Shown here: piece by piece, positions 43,940-52,569 of the stretch | How positions within the stretch are numbered: position 1 is the first letter of the stretch | Layout: each line of letters begins with the position of its first letter | DNA from: Candidatus Bathyarchaeota archaeon | GTDB taxonomy: Archaea; Thermoproteota; Bathyarchaeia; Bathyarchaeales; Bathycorpusculaceae | Length of the DNA stretch: 64,000 nt | Direction: 5' to 3' | Assembly (NCBI GenBank): GCA_026014735.1 | Contig: JAOZHT010000001.1 | Span: 1 to 64,000 of the forward strand | Notes under the pieces: generated by a model | Databases searched by the model: none | Told to the model about the DNA's origin: nothing | Seen by the model: the letters and a program-made list of their open reading frames with translations, nothing else | Program-made: the position numbers and the translations under genes

Positions 43940-44962
43940 CTACATAGTGGACATGTACATTTGGGTTGAAGGCCACTTCTCTGGAACTCTCCGGGCGCTT
44001 GCTTCAATCTGCGTTATGCCCTCAATCTTTGCCATATGATCCTGAATCGTAAAAACCTGCCTGAGATCCCTGACAAGAGCAGTCACATGCAAGTCGAAGT
44101 CGCCGCTCGTCTTTGTTATTATTACAACATCAGGGATTTCAGCCAACGCATCCACAATATTGCTTGAGCAGTCCCGAAGCGAAGTGAAGGCTACATTGAA
44201 ATCAATCAAGGCCTTGTAACCTAATTTTTTGGGGTTAACTTGTATAGAAACCTTGATTGCCCCCTGGTGAAGCATTCTCTCATATCTTGAAATCACTGTG
44301 TGAGTTGAAAGACCTATGTTTTTTGCGATTTCACGGAAGGATTCCCGGCCATTTTCGGAAAGCTTCTTAACAATTTCCAAGTCATAATTGTCATACTCAA
44401 AATTCCCGCTGGAGGCAACCGGGTTCTTCGCTGTTACGATTTGGTTTTCACTTTTTTCCTTGATTAACCTGAGGTTTTCTGGTATGGTTCTCACGTTAGT
44501 CCACAAATAAGCCTTCACTCCAGTGGTTGGCAGTTTGCGTCTAATCAATTCTTTAATACGGTCTAACTCGCTTAAGTTCCGGAGCCTAGCTATTACCCTA
44601 AAGTTATATACGCTGTTATACTGCCTAAACATTGTAACTTCAGTCGTCTCTTTAATAGACTGCAAAGCTTGCTCGATTTGTTGAAAATCCACCCGTAGCA
44701 GCAGTGTTGCAATGCCATCGTAGCCGAAGAGTCCATAATTCTTCTGGATGGTGGCGCCAGCTATAACGCCCTTCCGTTCTAGGGCATCGTAGCGTTTCCA
44801 AACTCGATTTTTGTCTGTTCCACATTCCTGTGCTAATTCATCGAAAGAAACGCGTCCATTGTAAAGTAGTCTTCTAAGCATCTTGGCATCCAATCCGTCA
44901 ACCTTAACCACCTTGTTTTCTTTCATCGATTTTTTAGGTGCTTCCAAACTGCTTCCCTTCAT
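43940..44962 (-). CDS. Double-module Lrp/AsnC-type regulator A
   Basis: The 340-residue protein contains two complete Lrp units in tandem. The first helix-turn-helix (LLYNGRVSFDELAQECGTD) and its RAM-like beta-alpha domain are followed by a second helix-turn-helix (LSENGRESFREIAKNIGLS near 205) and a second RAM domain (VDALAEIPDVVIITKTSGDFDL). Standard Lrp proteins are about 150 residues, so this is a fused dimer-like form. It lies 8 bases after a paralogue of the same layout, so the two are cotranscribed. Confidence 0.82.
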   Translation of the reverse strand: MKGSSLEAPKKSMKENKVVKVDGLDAKMLRRLLYNGRVSFDELAQECGTDKNRVWKRYDALERKGVIAGATIQKNYGLFGYDGIATLLLRVDFQQIEQALQSIKETTEVTMFRQYNSVYNFRVIARLRNLSELDRIKELIRRKLPTTGVKAYLWTNVRTIPENLRLIKEKSENQIVTAKNPVASSGNFEYDNYDLEIVKKLSENGRESFREIAKNIGLSTHTVISRYERMLHQGAIKVSIQVNPKKLGYKALIDFNVAFTSLRDCSSNIVDALAEIPDVVIITKTSGDFDLHVTALVRDLRQVFTIQDHMAKIEGITQIEASARRVPEKWPSTQMYMSTM

Positions 44963-44970
44963 GGTTTATG

Positions 44971-45975
44971 TTAGAATGTGGATATGTATTGCCTTGGGGA
45001 GGGCCACTTTGCCATCTGCGGGCTAAATCGGCTAATCTCAAAATCCATTTTGCTGATTCCATCGATCTGTGCAAGTACCTCTTTTATACTCAGCATCTGA
45101 TCGAGGTTTTGGATCATAGCGTAGATTTGCAGATCATAGTCCCCCGTTGTTTTCATTATGCTGATAACATCCGGAATATGACTGATTCTATCGATTACAG
45201 ACGGCAACTTTTCGATTAAAACTCCTGTGAAAAATATGCAGAGGGCTTTGTAGCCGATTTTTTGGGGGTTTACTTGGACGGTGACTTTAATCAAGCCGTT
45301 ATCTCTTAGTCTCTCATATCTTTTCTTAGCGTTCTTAGAGGATACCCCTACAGCGTCTGCAAGGCTCGCCATAGATATTCTGCCTCTCGCTGTCAATGCA
45401 TCCACGATTTTTTGGTCAACAGCATCAATCGAGATGCTTGAGACGCTTGCTGGCGGCAAACCTTTCACCTGACAAGCCCCGCCTACTCTGCACTCCTCAA
45501 CTATCGCCAAGTTATAATTCATCTCTTTAACGTCCGTCCATATCGCCGTTTTCATTTCCAGAACTGAAAATTTCCTTTTTATGTTGTCTTTTATCTCGCT
45601 TAGCTGCGCAAGGGTCCTGAGGATGGCGACGACGTCTGTTTGCCCTTTGCTTCCATTGCTTGAATGACCGTAAATCTCTGGCATTTTCTGGAGGTAATTG
45701 GAGAGCTCCTCTGCCTGTGAAGGCTCAAAAGTGATGATTATATGTGCTACAGCTTTGAAGTCAAAGAGTCTATAGTTGATGTGGATGGTTGCACCGGTTA
45801 TTATCCCCTCTTTCCCCATCTTTTTTATGTTTGCTTTCACTGCCTGCTTGGGGATGCCTGTTATTTTTGAAATGTCTTCTTCAGATGTACGTCCATCAGC
45901 TAATAGCTGTCTTAGGATTTTTGCTTCTGCAAAGCTGATTTGTTGTGTTACCGTTATTACCCTTACTGTATGCAT
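44971..45975 (-). CDS. Double-module Lrp/AsnC-type regulator B
   Basis: The 334-residue protein has the same two-unit layout as its neighbour: helix-turn-helix DGRTSEEDISKITGIPKQAV, RAM domain, second helix-turn-helix ARGRISMASLADAVGVSSKN, second RAM domain with IPDVISIMKTTGDYDLQIYAM. Both end in a similar WPSPRQYISTF/WPSTQMYMSTM tail, which marks them as a duplicated pair. A TTTAAAAAG box lies very close to the first ATG, so translation may begin further in. Target genes are unknown. Confidence 0.82.
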   Translation of the reverse strand: MHTVRVITVTQQISFAEAKILRQLLADGRTSEEDISKITGIPKQAVKANIKKMGKEGIITGATIHINYRLFDFKAVAHIIITFEPSQAEELSNYLQKMPEIYGHSSNGSKGQTDVVAILRTLAQLSEIKDNIKRKFSVLEMKTAIWTDVKEMNYNLAIVEECRVGGACQVKGLPPASVSSISIDAVDQKIVDALTARGRISMASLADAVGVSSKNAKKRYERLRDNGLIKVTVQVNPQKIGYKALCIFFTGVLIEKLPSVIDRISHIPDVISIMKTTGDYDLQIYAMIQNLDQMLSIKEVLAQIDGISKMDFEISRFSPQMAKWPSPRQYISTF

Positions 45976-46187
45976 GTGTGCCGCTTTTTAAATTAATCGC
46001 CATTTAATCTGGGCTGTATTGAGACTTTATGCGAGGGTTAATTTCATATTATGGTGTTTCTATATTTATTTTCGGCGATTTTGTGCAAGAATGGCGATAT
46101 ATGGAAAAGTTTTAAATAGCGCTTGATAAATAGTGCCTTCACCGAACTAGGAGAAAAGAAAGCAAACACTCTAAGCAAAATATTAAA

Positions 46188-46224
46188 CTGCTGTTCAGAT
46201 CGCAATTTGCGGTCTCTACAGCAG
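46188..46224. other. Strong two-part hairpin between the CBS gene and a plus-strand promoter
   Basis: CTGCTGT (46188-46194) pairs with ACAGCAG (46218-46224). Inside, after a 2x2 internal loop, AGATCGCA pairs with TGCGGTCT around the loop ATT. Upstream on the plus strand are a TTTTAAAT box (about 46107-46115) and AGGAGAAAAGAAA, like the leaders of the propeller genes but with no start codon. On the minus strand the hairpin follows the CBS stop and a T-rich tail, so it could also be that gene's terminator. Confidence 0.5.
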
Positions 46225-46248
46225 CAACCATTTCCTCGCTTTCCATAA

Positions 46249-46680
46249 TTAAACTGTCGGCCCAGTAGGGTAGCGTCCGAGCGCATCGAGGATTTCTTCA
46301 GTGGTTGTTTTTTTGCCTACGTTGCGTACAAAATCTGAAGCCACCACGATACCTACAAGCTTATTGTTTTTTAGGACCGGTAGTCTTCGTATCCTATTGC
46401 TGGACATGATTCTTGCAGCTTCCTTCAGCGAGGTGTCAGGGTCGACGGTTATAAGCGTTTTAGTCATGACTTCTGTGACTTTCTGGTCAATCGAGGCCCG
46501 CTGCGCAACGATTCGCCGAATAATGTCACGTTCCGTGATTATCCCCACTGGAAACGCCTGAATAACCACGATTACGCAGCCGAGCCCCTTTTCCGACATA
46601 AGTTTTGCTGCATCAAACACGGTTTTACTGGCCTCTAAGGTAACCACATGTTTGGTCATGATGTCTTTAACATTAGCCAT
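46249..46680 (-). CDS. CBS-domain-pair protein
   Basis: The 143-residue protein consists of two CBS motifs. The first is KDIMTKHVVTLEAS...GCVIVV...FPVGIITERDIIRR. The second is VTEVMTKTLITVDPD...RIRRLPVLKNNKLVGIVVASDF. Such stand-alone pairs bind adenine nucleotides or SAM and regulate partner proteins. No partner is fused. Residues in the ligand loops are typical. Confidence 0.9.
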   Translation of the reverse strand: MANVKDIMTKHVVTLEASKTVFDAAKLMSEKGLGCVIVVIQAFPVGIITERDIIRRIVAQRASIDQKVTEVMTKTLITVDPDTSLKEAARIMSSNRIRRLPVLKNNKLVGIVVASDFVRNVGKKTTTEEILDALGRYPTGPTV

Positions 46681-46873
46681 AACTATCAGGTAAGGAGAAC
46701 CTTTTTTGGGATAAAAGCATTGTTATTTGACGGCTGGATGTGGGTTTTTTTTACGCAGCACCTCAAACCCACGTATTTTTGCTAAAATTACTTTGAAGTA
46801 GGCTTTTTTGCTTCATTTTACATTAAGTTTAAAAGGCTATCCTCTGAATAGTTTCTAAGTCTGGGCGAAAACA

Positions 46874-47566
46874 GTGAATGAACTATTAATACAGTCACTC
46901 GGCATCACTACCGCCGCTTTATCTTTAACGCTTGCTTACCTGTTTATCAAGGTATATCGATCCAAGCACTCGATTATCCTGATTGGTTTGCCCCTTGGCT
47001 TCTTTTTCCTATCGGTATCCTACCTTCTTCTTGCTGTACATCTACTCTACACTGTTTCGATTATCAGCTCCTTCTCCAGCTTTCTAATGTGGTTGCGAGT
47101 GGTAAGCCAAACCATAGGCTTTACTTTAATCGCCGTATCCTATTTCCTATCCGGAAAAAGCAAAGGAACAGTAAAAAAATACAATTTATTCACCATCCCG
47201 CTTTGGTCTATGATCGGGGTAATTTTGATTCTGGCTGCATTGGCTTTTATCGACCCCCAAGGATTGTACTCAGTATATTCCCTAAATCAGCTCTTCACTA
47301 TCACTAATCTGGCTCTGTTAAGCTACATTCTATTCTTCACCGTTCGCAATATGGAGATGTATCCTACCAATGTTGCATGCTTGATCAGTGCTCCCGTTGC
47401 ATTTGCTTTTGTTTGGCTGGGTCAATTCTCCTTTTTGATCTGGAAAATTGATGGGGGACAAGCCTCCTTGATTGGCTCCCAGATTGCAACGCTGGTAGGT
47501 TTAGCCCTGTTCATTCGAGTTTATTACTTAACCAGTAAGAGGTGCGCTCAACCCTTTGATGACTAG
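46874..47566 (+). CDS. Seven-helix-like membrane protein, unknown function
   Basis: The 230-residue protein consists of about seven hydrophobic helices with short loops and no catalytic motif. This resembles stand-alone sensory membrane modules (MASE/7TM type), but no family is certain. The GTG start lies about 40 bases after a TTTAAAAGG box. It overlaps by 8 bases a winged-helix gene, so the membrane protein and the regulator are probably a coupled sensor-regulator pair. Confidence 0.7.
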   Translation: MNELLIQSLGITTAALSLTLAYLFIKVYRSKHSIILIGLPLGFFFLSVSYLLLAVHLLYTVSIISSFSSFLMWLRVVSQTIGFTLIAVSYFLSGKSKGTVKKYNLFTIPLWSMIGVILILAALAFIDPQGLYSVYSLNQLFTITNLALLSYILFFTVRNMEMYPTNVACLISAPVAFAFVWLGQFSFLIWKIDGGQASLIGSQIATLVGLALFIRVYYLTSKRCAQPFDD

Positions 47567-47834
47567 CAAGCGCAGCAAGGTCGACATCTACGCAGCCATT
47601 CTCGATTCCATTTGTCTTGAAGGGGGTAAAGATGGGCAGGCAAGTCCTACCCGGGTTGCTCACCGCGCTAATCTTCCCTATGATAGGTTCCAGAAGATAC
47701 TGGACCATCTAGTCGAGCTGGATATGGTCCGTCGAACAGAGGCTGGTCTTCTGATTACTTCCAAAGGCCTCAAATGCTTCCGTGAAATGAGGAAAGCCAA
47801 CGAGTTCCTCAAGAGTATGGGCTTATGTATATGA
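47559..47834 (+). CDS. Small winged-helix regulator (ArnR1-like)
   Basis: The 91-residue protein reads as one winged helix: DIYAAILDSICLEGGKDGQ, then PTRVAHRANLPYDRFQKILDHL, then a wing MVRRTEAGLLITSKG and a final helix. This is the HTH_45/ArnR1-like pattern common in Thermoproteota. Its ATG lies inside the end of the membrane-protein gene. It stands 280 bases before propeller gene 4, which it might regulate. Confidence 0.75.
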   Translation: MTSKRSKVDIYAAILDSICLEGGKDGQASPTRVAHRANLPYDRFQKILDHLVELDMVRRTEAGLLITSKGLKCFREMRKANEFLKSMGLCI

Positions 47835-48023
47835 GGTTGATAGAAATCGCTTTTTACAGGCGCTTAGTTTAAAGCAGGTAATCGTTGATTTGGTTTAGGG
47901 ATTCTATCTGTTGATTTATCGAGGTTTTATCGCTTGTTTATACTTAATGCAACTTCTACCCTGATGTATAGTTTCAAGTTCCAAGTTTTTACTTTAGCCG
48001 AAAAGTCACTAGATGTTCATCCA

Positions 48024-48038
48024 ATTTAAATATCGGCT
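48024..48038 (+). promoter_or_regulatory. TATA box of propeller gene 4
   Basis: AATTTAAATATCGG lies about 85 bases before the ATG at 48114. The remainder of the 279-base gap shows no other feature. Confidence 0.45.
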
Positions 48039-48113
48039 GGGGGTTGGAGTGGGGCTGGGCGAGGTAATTAACGATTGAATTGCCTAGCCCATAAATCTTT
48101 AGGAAAAAAGAAA

Positions 48114-50891
48114 ATGCAAACAAGAAAAACTAAAACTATGGCTATAGCGGTTGCTATGCTTCTAATATCTTCATTGGCATTAGCGATCGTATCCATACAA
48201 CCAACAAGCGGAGAAGTAATCAACGGAGTAAACTATGATTCAGCCACAGCCGCAGCAATCAAAGCAGGCATGACTTGGGGACAAAACGCTAACGCTTCAG
48301 CAAACCGTCTGTTGCTCTGGGACCGATTCCATGACAAGGTGCCAACTTGGTCATTTTTGATCGCCGCACCAAATCCAGTCGGTGTAGGGCAAACATTCAA
48401 CCTGGTCTTGATGAACCCACAGGTTCCACAGGGCGCCCTACTGACCAATGACATCAGATACACCTTCAGCCTTAAAGTCGAAAAACCCAACGGCGAAATC
48501 GAGATGCTGCCTCCATCTGGCTCAGACAGGGGAAGCATCGAATCAGGCGGAATTATCAACGGCAAATACGTCTCTGACTCAACAGGATCAACTTTTGCAG
48601 CTTACACACCCGACCAAACAGGCAACTACACAATTACACTCTTCACTGACGAATTATTCTTCCGATGGAACGACACAGCCTCAATTAGAGACTGGACTGG
48701 CATCACTCTGCTAGCAAGCAACTATACACTCACAGTTCACGTGCAAGACGAGCAAGTATCATTGATTGGTTTACCAAACATTCAACCGACACCAACAGAA
48801 TACTGGACACGCCCAATCGAAGGACAAAACGACCAATGGTACACAGTGTCATCGAACTGGCTCAGCGGCCCACGTGACCGTGACAATGGCGGCGGCGAAA
48901 ACAGATACCAAGCAGACGGCATTGCACCCAACAGTCCACACATTCTCTGGACACGCCCAACTGAAGACAACGGCATAGTCGGTGGAGGAAACTACTCCCG
49001 TGACGGTGTTGGTAACGCATTCAATGCTGGCTCACAATACCAGCCAAGATTCACCAACCCAATCATCATGTACGGTAGACTCTACTACTCACCTAACGTC
49101 TTAAGTTCTGGTGCAAGTTCATTCTACGACTGTATTGACTTAAAGACCGGCGAGCTCCTCTGGGAAACCAACACTGGCGGAACAGACGTTCAAGGCTTAC
49201 TAGGCGTTGCTACAACAGCGAACACACCACAATTCGGTTACTACTACAGCCAAGACGACGGTAACGAACACGGTATTCAAAACCCAGGCTGGCTATTCTC
49301 AAGCAACTTCCAAATCGGCTATCAACCAGAAAGAGGAATTCAATGGCTAAACATCACCAACGTTCCAAGAAGCGGAACCGGCGGAACACCAGGTGTATCC
49401 AGCACTTTTGACCTAAGCGCACCTAACGGAGAAATCCTAAGGTACGTAATCGGATCCAGCGCTGGCACTTACTATCTGGGCCAATGGAACTCATCCAAAG
49501 TCATCCCGATGCTACGCGCAAGCTTCAACCCACCAAACACAGCAATTGACGGCAACACCGCAGCAGCCTACGACTACAACAAAACACTCGCAGTCAAATT
49601 CAGCACAGCACCAACCATCAGAGCAGGAGTAGTTGGCGACTTCATATGGGGCAGCAACGGAACTTGGCCAACCGGCACAAGCGGACCGAACTATGCATAC
49701 CCATCAGAAGTAACCATCTGGAAAATCAGCCTGAAACCAGAGAACTTCGGTCAGATAGTTTACATGACTAACCTTGATGTCGACGACGAGAAACTTAACT
49801 CAAACAACATGTTCGAAAGAGCAACCGGCTCTGAAAGACGCTTCGTAACACTCGAAGTTCCACAATGCATATTCCACATCTACGACATGGACACTGGCAA
49901 AGAAATCGCACAGACTGAAGCACAATCAGACTGGAACGCATACGGATACTTCACATGGCCAAGCCTCATCTCACAGACACAAACAAAGATGGCATACGGC
50001 ATGCTCTACACTGGCGGCTACACTGGCGCAGTCTCAGCTTACGACCTTGACACCGGCGACCTAGTTTGGAGACAAGAATTCCCATCAGGCGGCGCTAAAA
50101 TCCAAAACTACGTCCAAATGCTCGCTTTGATCAGTGACGGCAAAGTCTTTGTCGGCACACACGAGCACTCAGCAGACACACCACTCTACAAAGGCGAACG
50201 CGTCCACGCATTAAATGCAACCACAGGCGAGATCATCTGGGACATGTCCAGCTGGGCTTACCCCATGACTTTCGCTACCGCTGACGGCGTACTCATCTAC
50301 TGGAACAACTACGATGCGCAGGTTTATGCCATCGGTAAGGGTCCAAGCCAGATGACTGTAACAGCACCTGACTTATCTGCAACTCTTGGCTCTTCTGTCA
50401 CCATCAAAGGCACAGTCACCGACATCTCTGCAGGCACACAGCAAGACGAGCAGGCAGCACGGTTCCCCAACGGCGTCCCAGCAGTCTCTGACAGCAGCCA
50501 GGCGCAGTGGATGGAATACGTGTACATGCAGAAAGGCAGACCAACCAACGCAACCGGTGTCCCAGTTACCCTCTCGGTGATTGATGGCAACGGTAACTAC
50601 CGCGAGATCGGCCAAGCCACAAGCAACGCAGATGGCTTCTTTAGCTTTAACTGGAAACCAGACATATCCGGCACTTACACCGTTTACGCTTCATTCGCAG
50701 GCAGTGAATCTTACTGGCCCTCACATGCAGTCACAGCCTTCAGCGTTGACGAAGCTGCAGCAACCGCAACTCCAGTTGCACCCGTTGAATCAGCCGCAGA
50801 CCAATACTTCATTCCAGCCATCGCAGGCCTGTTTGTAGCAATCATAGCCATCGGTCTTTTGACCATGCTTTTGGTGCTACGCAAAAAATAA
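48114..50891 (+). CDS. Membrane-anchored PQQ-like beta-propeller surface protein 4
   Basis: The protein is about 925 residues, the most divergent and longest of the four. It has a signal peptide (MAIAVAMLLISSLALAIVS), an extra N-terminal segment before AAPNPVGVGQTFNLV, then PTEYWTRPIEGQ...VSSNWLSG. Propeller blades follow (CIDLKTGELLWETN, YDLDTGDLVWRQE, LNATTGEIIWDM), then the TGVPVTLSVIDGNGNYR domain and a C-terminal helix ending LRKK. AGGAAAAAAG before the ATG at 48114 decides the start over an upstream frame extension. No TrmB gene is adjacent; a winged-helix gene is upstream. Confidence 0.9.
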   Translation: MQTRKTKTMAIAVAMLLISSLALAIVSIQPTSGEVINGVNYDSATAAAIKAGMTWGQNANASANRLLLWDRFHDKVPTWSFLIAAPNPVGVGQTFNLVLMNPQVPQGALLTNDIRYTFSLKVEKPNGEIEMLPPSGSDRGSIESGGIINGKYVSDSTGSTFAAYTPDQTGNYTITLFTDELFFRWNDTASIRDWTGITLLASNYTLTVHVQDEQVSLIGLPNIQPTPTEYWTRPIEGQNDQWYTVSSNWLSGPRDRDNGGGENRYQADGIAPNSPHILWTRPTEDNGIVGGGNYSRDGVGNAFNAGSQYQPRFTNPIIMYGRLYYSPNVLSSGASSFYDCIDLKTGELLWETNTGGTDVQGLLGVATTANTPQFGYYYSQDDGNEHGIQNPGWLFSSNFQIGYQPERGIQWLNITNVPRSGTGGTPGVSSTFDLSAPNGEILRYVIGSSAGTYYLGQWNSSKVIPMLRASFNPPNTAIDGNTAAAYDYNKTLAVKFSTAPTIRAGVVGDFIWGSNGTWPTGTSGPNYAYPSEVTIWKISLKPENFGQIVYMTNLDVDDEKLNSNNMFERATGSERRFVTLEVPQCIFHIYDMDTGKEIAQTEAQSDWNAYGYFTWPSLISQTQTKMAYGMLYTGGYTGAVSAYDLDTGDLVWRQEFPSGGAKIQNYVQMLALISDGKVFVGTHEHSADTPLYKGERVHALNATTGEIIWDMSSWAYPMTFATADGVLIYWNNYDAQVYAIGKGPSQMTVTAPDLSATLGSSVTIKGTVTDISAGTQQDEQAARFPNGVPAVSDSSQAQWMEYVYMQKGRPTNATGVPVTLSVIDGNGNYREIGQATSNADGFFSFNWKPDISGTYTVYASFAGSESYWPSHAVTAFSVDEAAATATPVAPVESAADQYFIPAIAGLFVAIIAIGLLTMLLVLRKK

Positions 50892-50910
50892 ATAGCCAAA
50901 ACCAAACAAT

Positions 50911-50936
50911 CCTTCCCTTTTCTTTTTTCTTTCTTT
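50911..50936 (+). terminator. T-rich end of propeller gene 4
   Basis: CCTTCCCTTTTCTTTTTTCT and further T-runs follow the stop codon. Confidence 0.45.
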
Positions 50937-51024
50937 AAATAAGCAATTTAAGTTCTCAGGTTGGTCTCTCAGACGCCGATTCTAACCCATTTTTCAGCTA
51001 TCAAACCGTGGCGGCGAAGCGTTA

Positions 51025-51037
51025 AAGTTAATATTTG
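51025..51037 (+). promoter_or_regulatory. TATA box of tRNA-Gln
   Basis: AGTTAATATTTGC lies about 30 bases before the tRNA 5' end. Confidence 0.4.
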
Positions 51038-51062
51038 CGAGTGATGTTTCTCTGTAATCTGC

Positions 51063-51135
51063 AGCCCGTTGGTGTAGTGGTCAAGCATAGGGGCCTCTGG
51101 AGCCCTTGACGAGAGTTCGAATCTCTCACGGGCTA
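51063..51135 (+). tRNA. tRNA-Gln (anticodon CTG)
   Basis: The acceptor AGCCCGT pairs with ACGGGCT, discriminator A. The D stem is GTGT/GCAT with two wobble pairs. The anticodon stem GGGGC/GCCCT encloses loop CTCTGGA with anticodon CTG. The T stem GAGAG/CTCTC surrounds TTCGAAT. No intron is seen. It reads CAG codons. The gap 51136-51380 after it holds nothing I can identify. Confidence 0.95.
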
Positions 51136-51380
51136 CTTCTGATTAGGCATGAATTTGTACTTTTTTTGCCATGAGTTCACATAGGCATATTTCATTTTTA
51201 GAAGTAGTCGGCGGTAAGAACTTTTAGGACGACTACTTTATGGTTATGTTGCAGTCAGCGTCGCAACAGCCTATTTCTTGAGACGTTAAATCGCCTAATG
51301 TTTAATCGCTAACACAAAAGTTCCTAAGGCAACCGAACTTCTCCTAGTTAACCCCAGTTTAAGTAAGCTGAAATTTGGAG

Positions 51381-52406
51381 TCAGGAAATCTTTACTATTT
51401 TGTTTACAAGCTGTTCAGCAGTTTCGTGTTTTTCGGCTAAATTTATTTGTAGGTACGCCGCATGCTTGTTTTGGTAAGGCGGCTTATTGGTTGAAAAAAG
51501 CGTTAGCACCTTTCCGTGGTGGCTAATGTGGTAGCCTTCGTCGTAGAATTGGTGGCCTCGAATCAGGATTTTGACATCAAGGAGTTTGAGGATTCTGTCG
51601 GATACATCTTCGCCGAACAATCTTCCAGCGCCGCGCGGTGAATCTTCCACGCCGTTTGATTCCTCCATGGGGTCACTCCACAACATTTCCTCCAAATGGC
51701 TCTCCGCAGGATGCTTTTTGCCCGCGAACTCTATGTCTTCAATAGAAGCAGCCTTGCTGGGCAAACCTGCATGGATAAAAGCCAACTGCCCCTCAACTAT
51801 TGCTGCATTGTAGAGTTTGCCGAATAGGTTGCGGAGTTGAAGGTAGATTTTCGCGGTTGCTTTGCTGCCGAATCTGTCCACAAGCTGCATGGGCAAATCA
51901 TGGGGGCTGGGCATCAAATCGCCGGGGCCCTCGTGGTTGCCCCTTAGAAGAACAACCCTTGATGGAAACATTTCCTTTAGTTTCAGCACTACATAGTATA
52001 CCTCAGGCGAGAGAAATCCGCGATCGCCATAATCACCCAGAAAAATTAGGTAAATTCTTTTGCGTTCTTTTGCTTTTTCGATGAAGCCGCTTTTTTGTAT
52101 GATGGTTTCAAGGCACTGCAGGTCCCCGTGAAGGTCTCCGATAACTACCACCTCGCCTCTGGGGGAAATCCTGCGGATTCCCATGTCTGCTGAGACCTTC
52201 CTGTTTTTGCGTTCCTGGTCCAGCAAAGAGATTGCGTGTTTGACTAAAAGCAGAAACTCCTTGTCATTGGCATGTTGAGATTCCTGAACAAGAGTGTTGA
52301 TGTTTGGAGTTTTTTGCATTTTGAACGGCATCCTGGTGGGTTGCCTTGTAATTAAGCTCCTACCTTTTTGATTAGTTTTTCTGCCGTGAAGTTGGTAGTT
52401 AGCCAA
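51381..52406 (-). CDS. PPP-family Ser/Thr protein phosphatase
   Basis: The 341-residue protein has every metal-site box of PP1/PP2A-type phosphatases: VVIGDLHGDLQ near 87, FLGDYGDRG near 120, LLRGNHEG near 152, FIHAGLPS near 210 and LIRGHQFYDEG near 285. It removes phosphate from Ser/Thr. The first 25-29 residues are basic and may not be translated; in-frame ATGs lie at 52331 and 52319 after the TTG used here. It is divergent from the FHA-kinase gene, so kinase and phosphatase are paired across one promoter region. Confidence 0.9.
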   Translation of the reverse strand: MANYQLHGRKTNQKGRSLITRQPTRMPFKMQKTPNINTLVQESQHANDKEFLLLVKHAISLLDQERKNRKVSADMGIRRISPRGEVVVIGDLHGDLQCLETIIQKSGFIEKAKERKRIYLIFLGDYGDRGFLSPEVYYVVLKLKEMFPSRVVLLRGNHEGPGDLMPSPHDLPMQLVDRFGSKATAKIYLQLRNLFGKLYNAAIVEGQLAFIHAGLPSKAASIEDIEFAGKKHPAESHLEEMLWSDPMEESNGVEDSPRGAGRLFGEDVSDRILKLLDVKILIRGHQFYDEGYHISHHGKVLTLFSTNKPPYQNKHAAYLQINLAEKHETAEQLVNKIVKIS

Positions 52407-52569
52407 GTTCAGTCCAGCTTAGCTTCAACTACCCGAGGGAGTATTTATGTTAATGCGAACTTGCCAGTTGGTTCATCTAGCCAAGTGGTTACACAATCTT
52501 TCTCTTGATGTGATAAAACTATTATACCGAATAAAAGTAATCGTTTGCTTAAATGCGGGGAACGAAAGG

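Noticed and set aside
28123-50891. PQQ-dependent dehydrogenase function for the four propeller proteins
   Set aside because: The similarity is to generic PQQ-like blades. The Cys pair and acidic residues that bind PQQ and metal in dehydrogenases are not evident, so only a propeller fold is claimed.
51136-51380. Possible small RNA after tRNA-Gln
   Set aside because: No stable hairpin, promoter or repeat could be supported in this gap.
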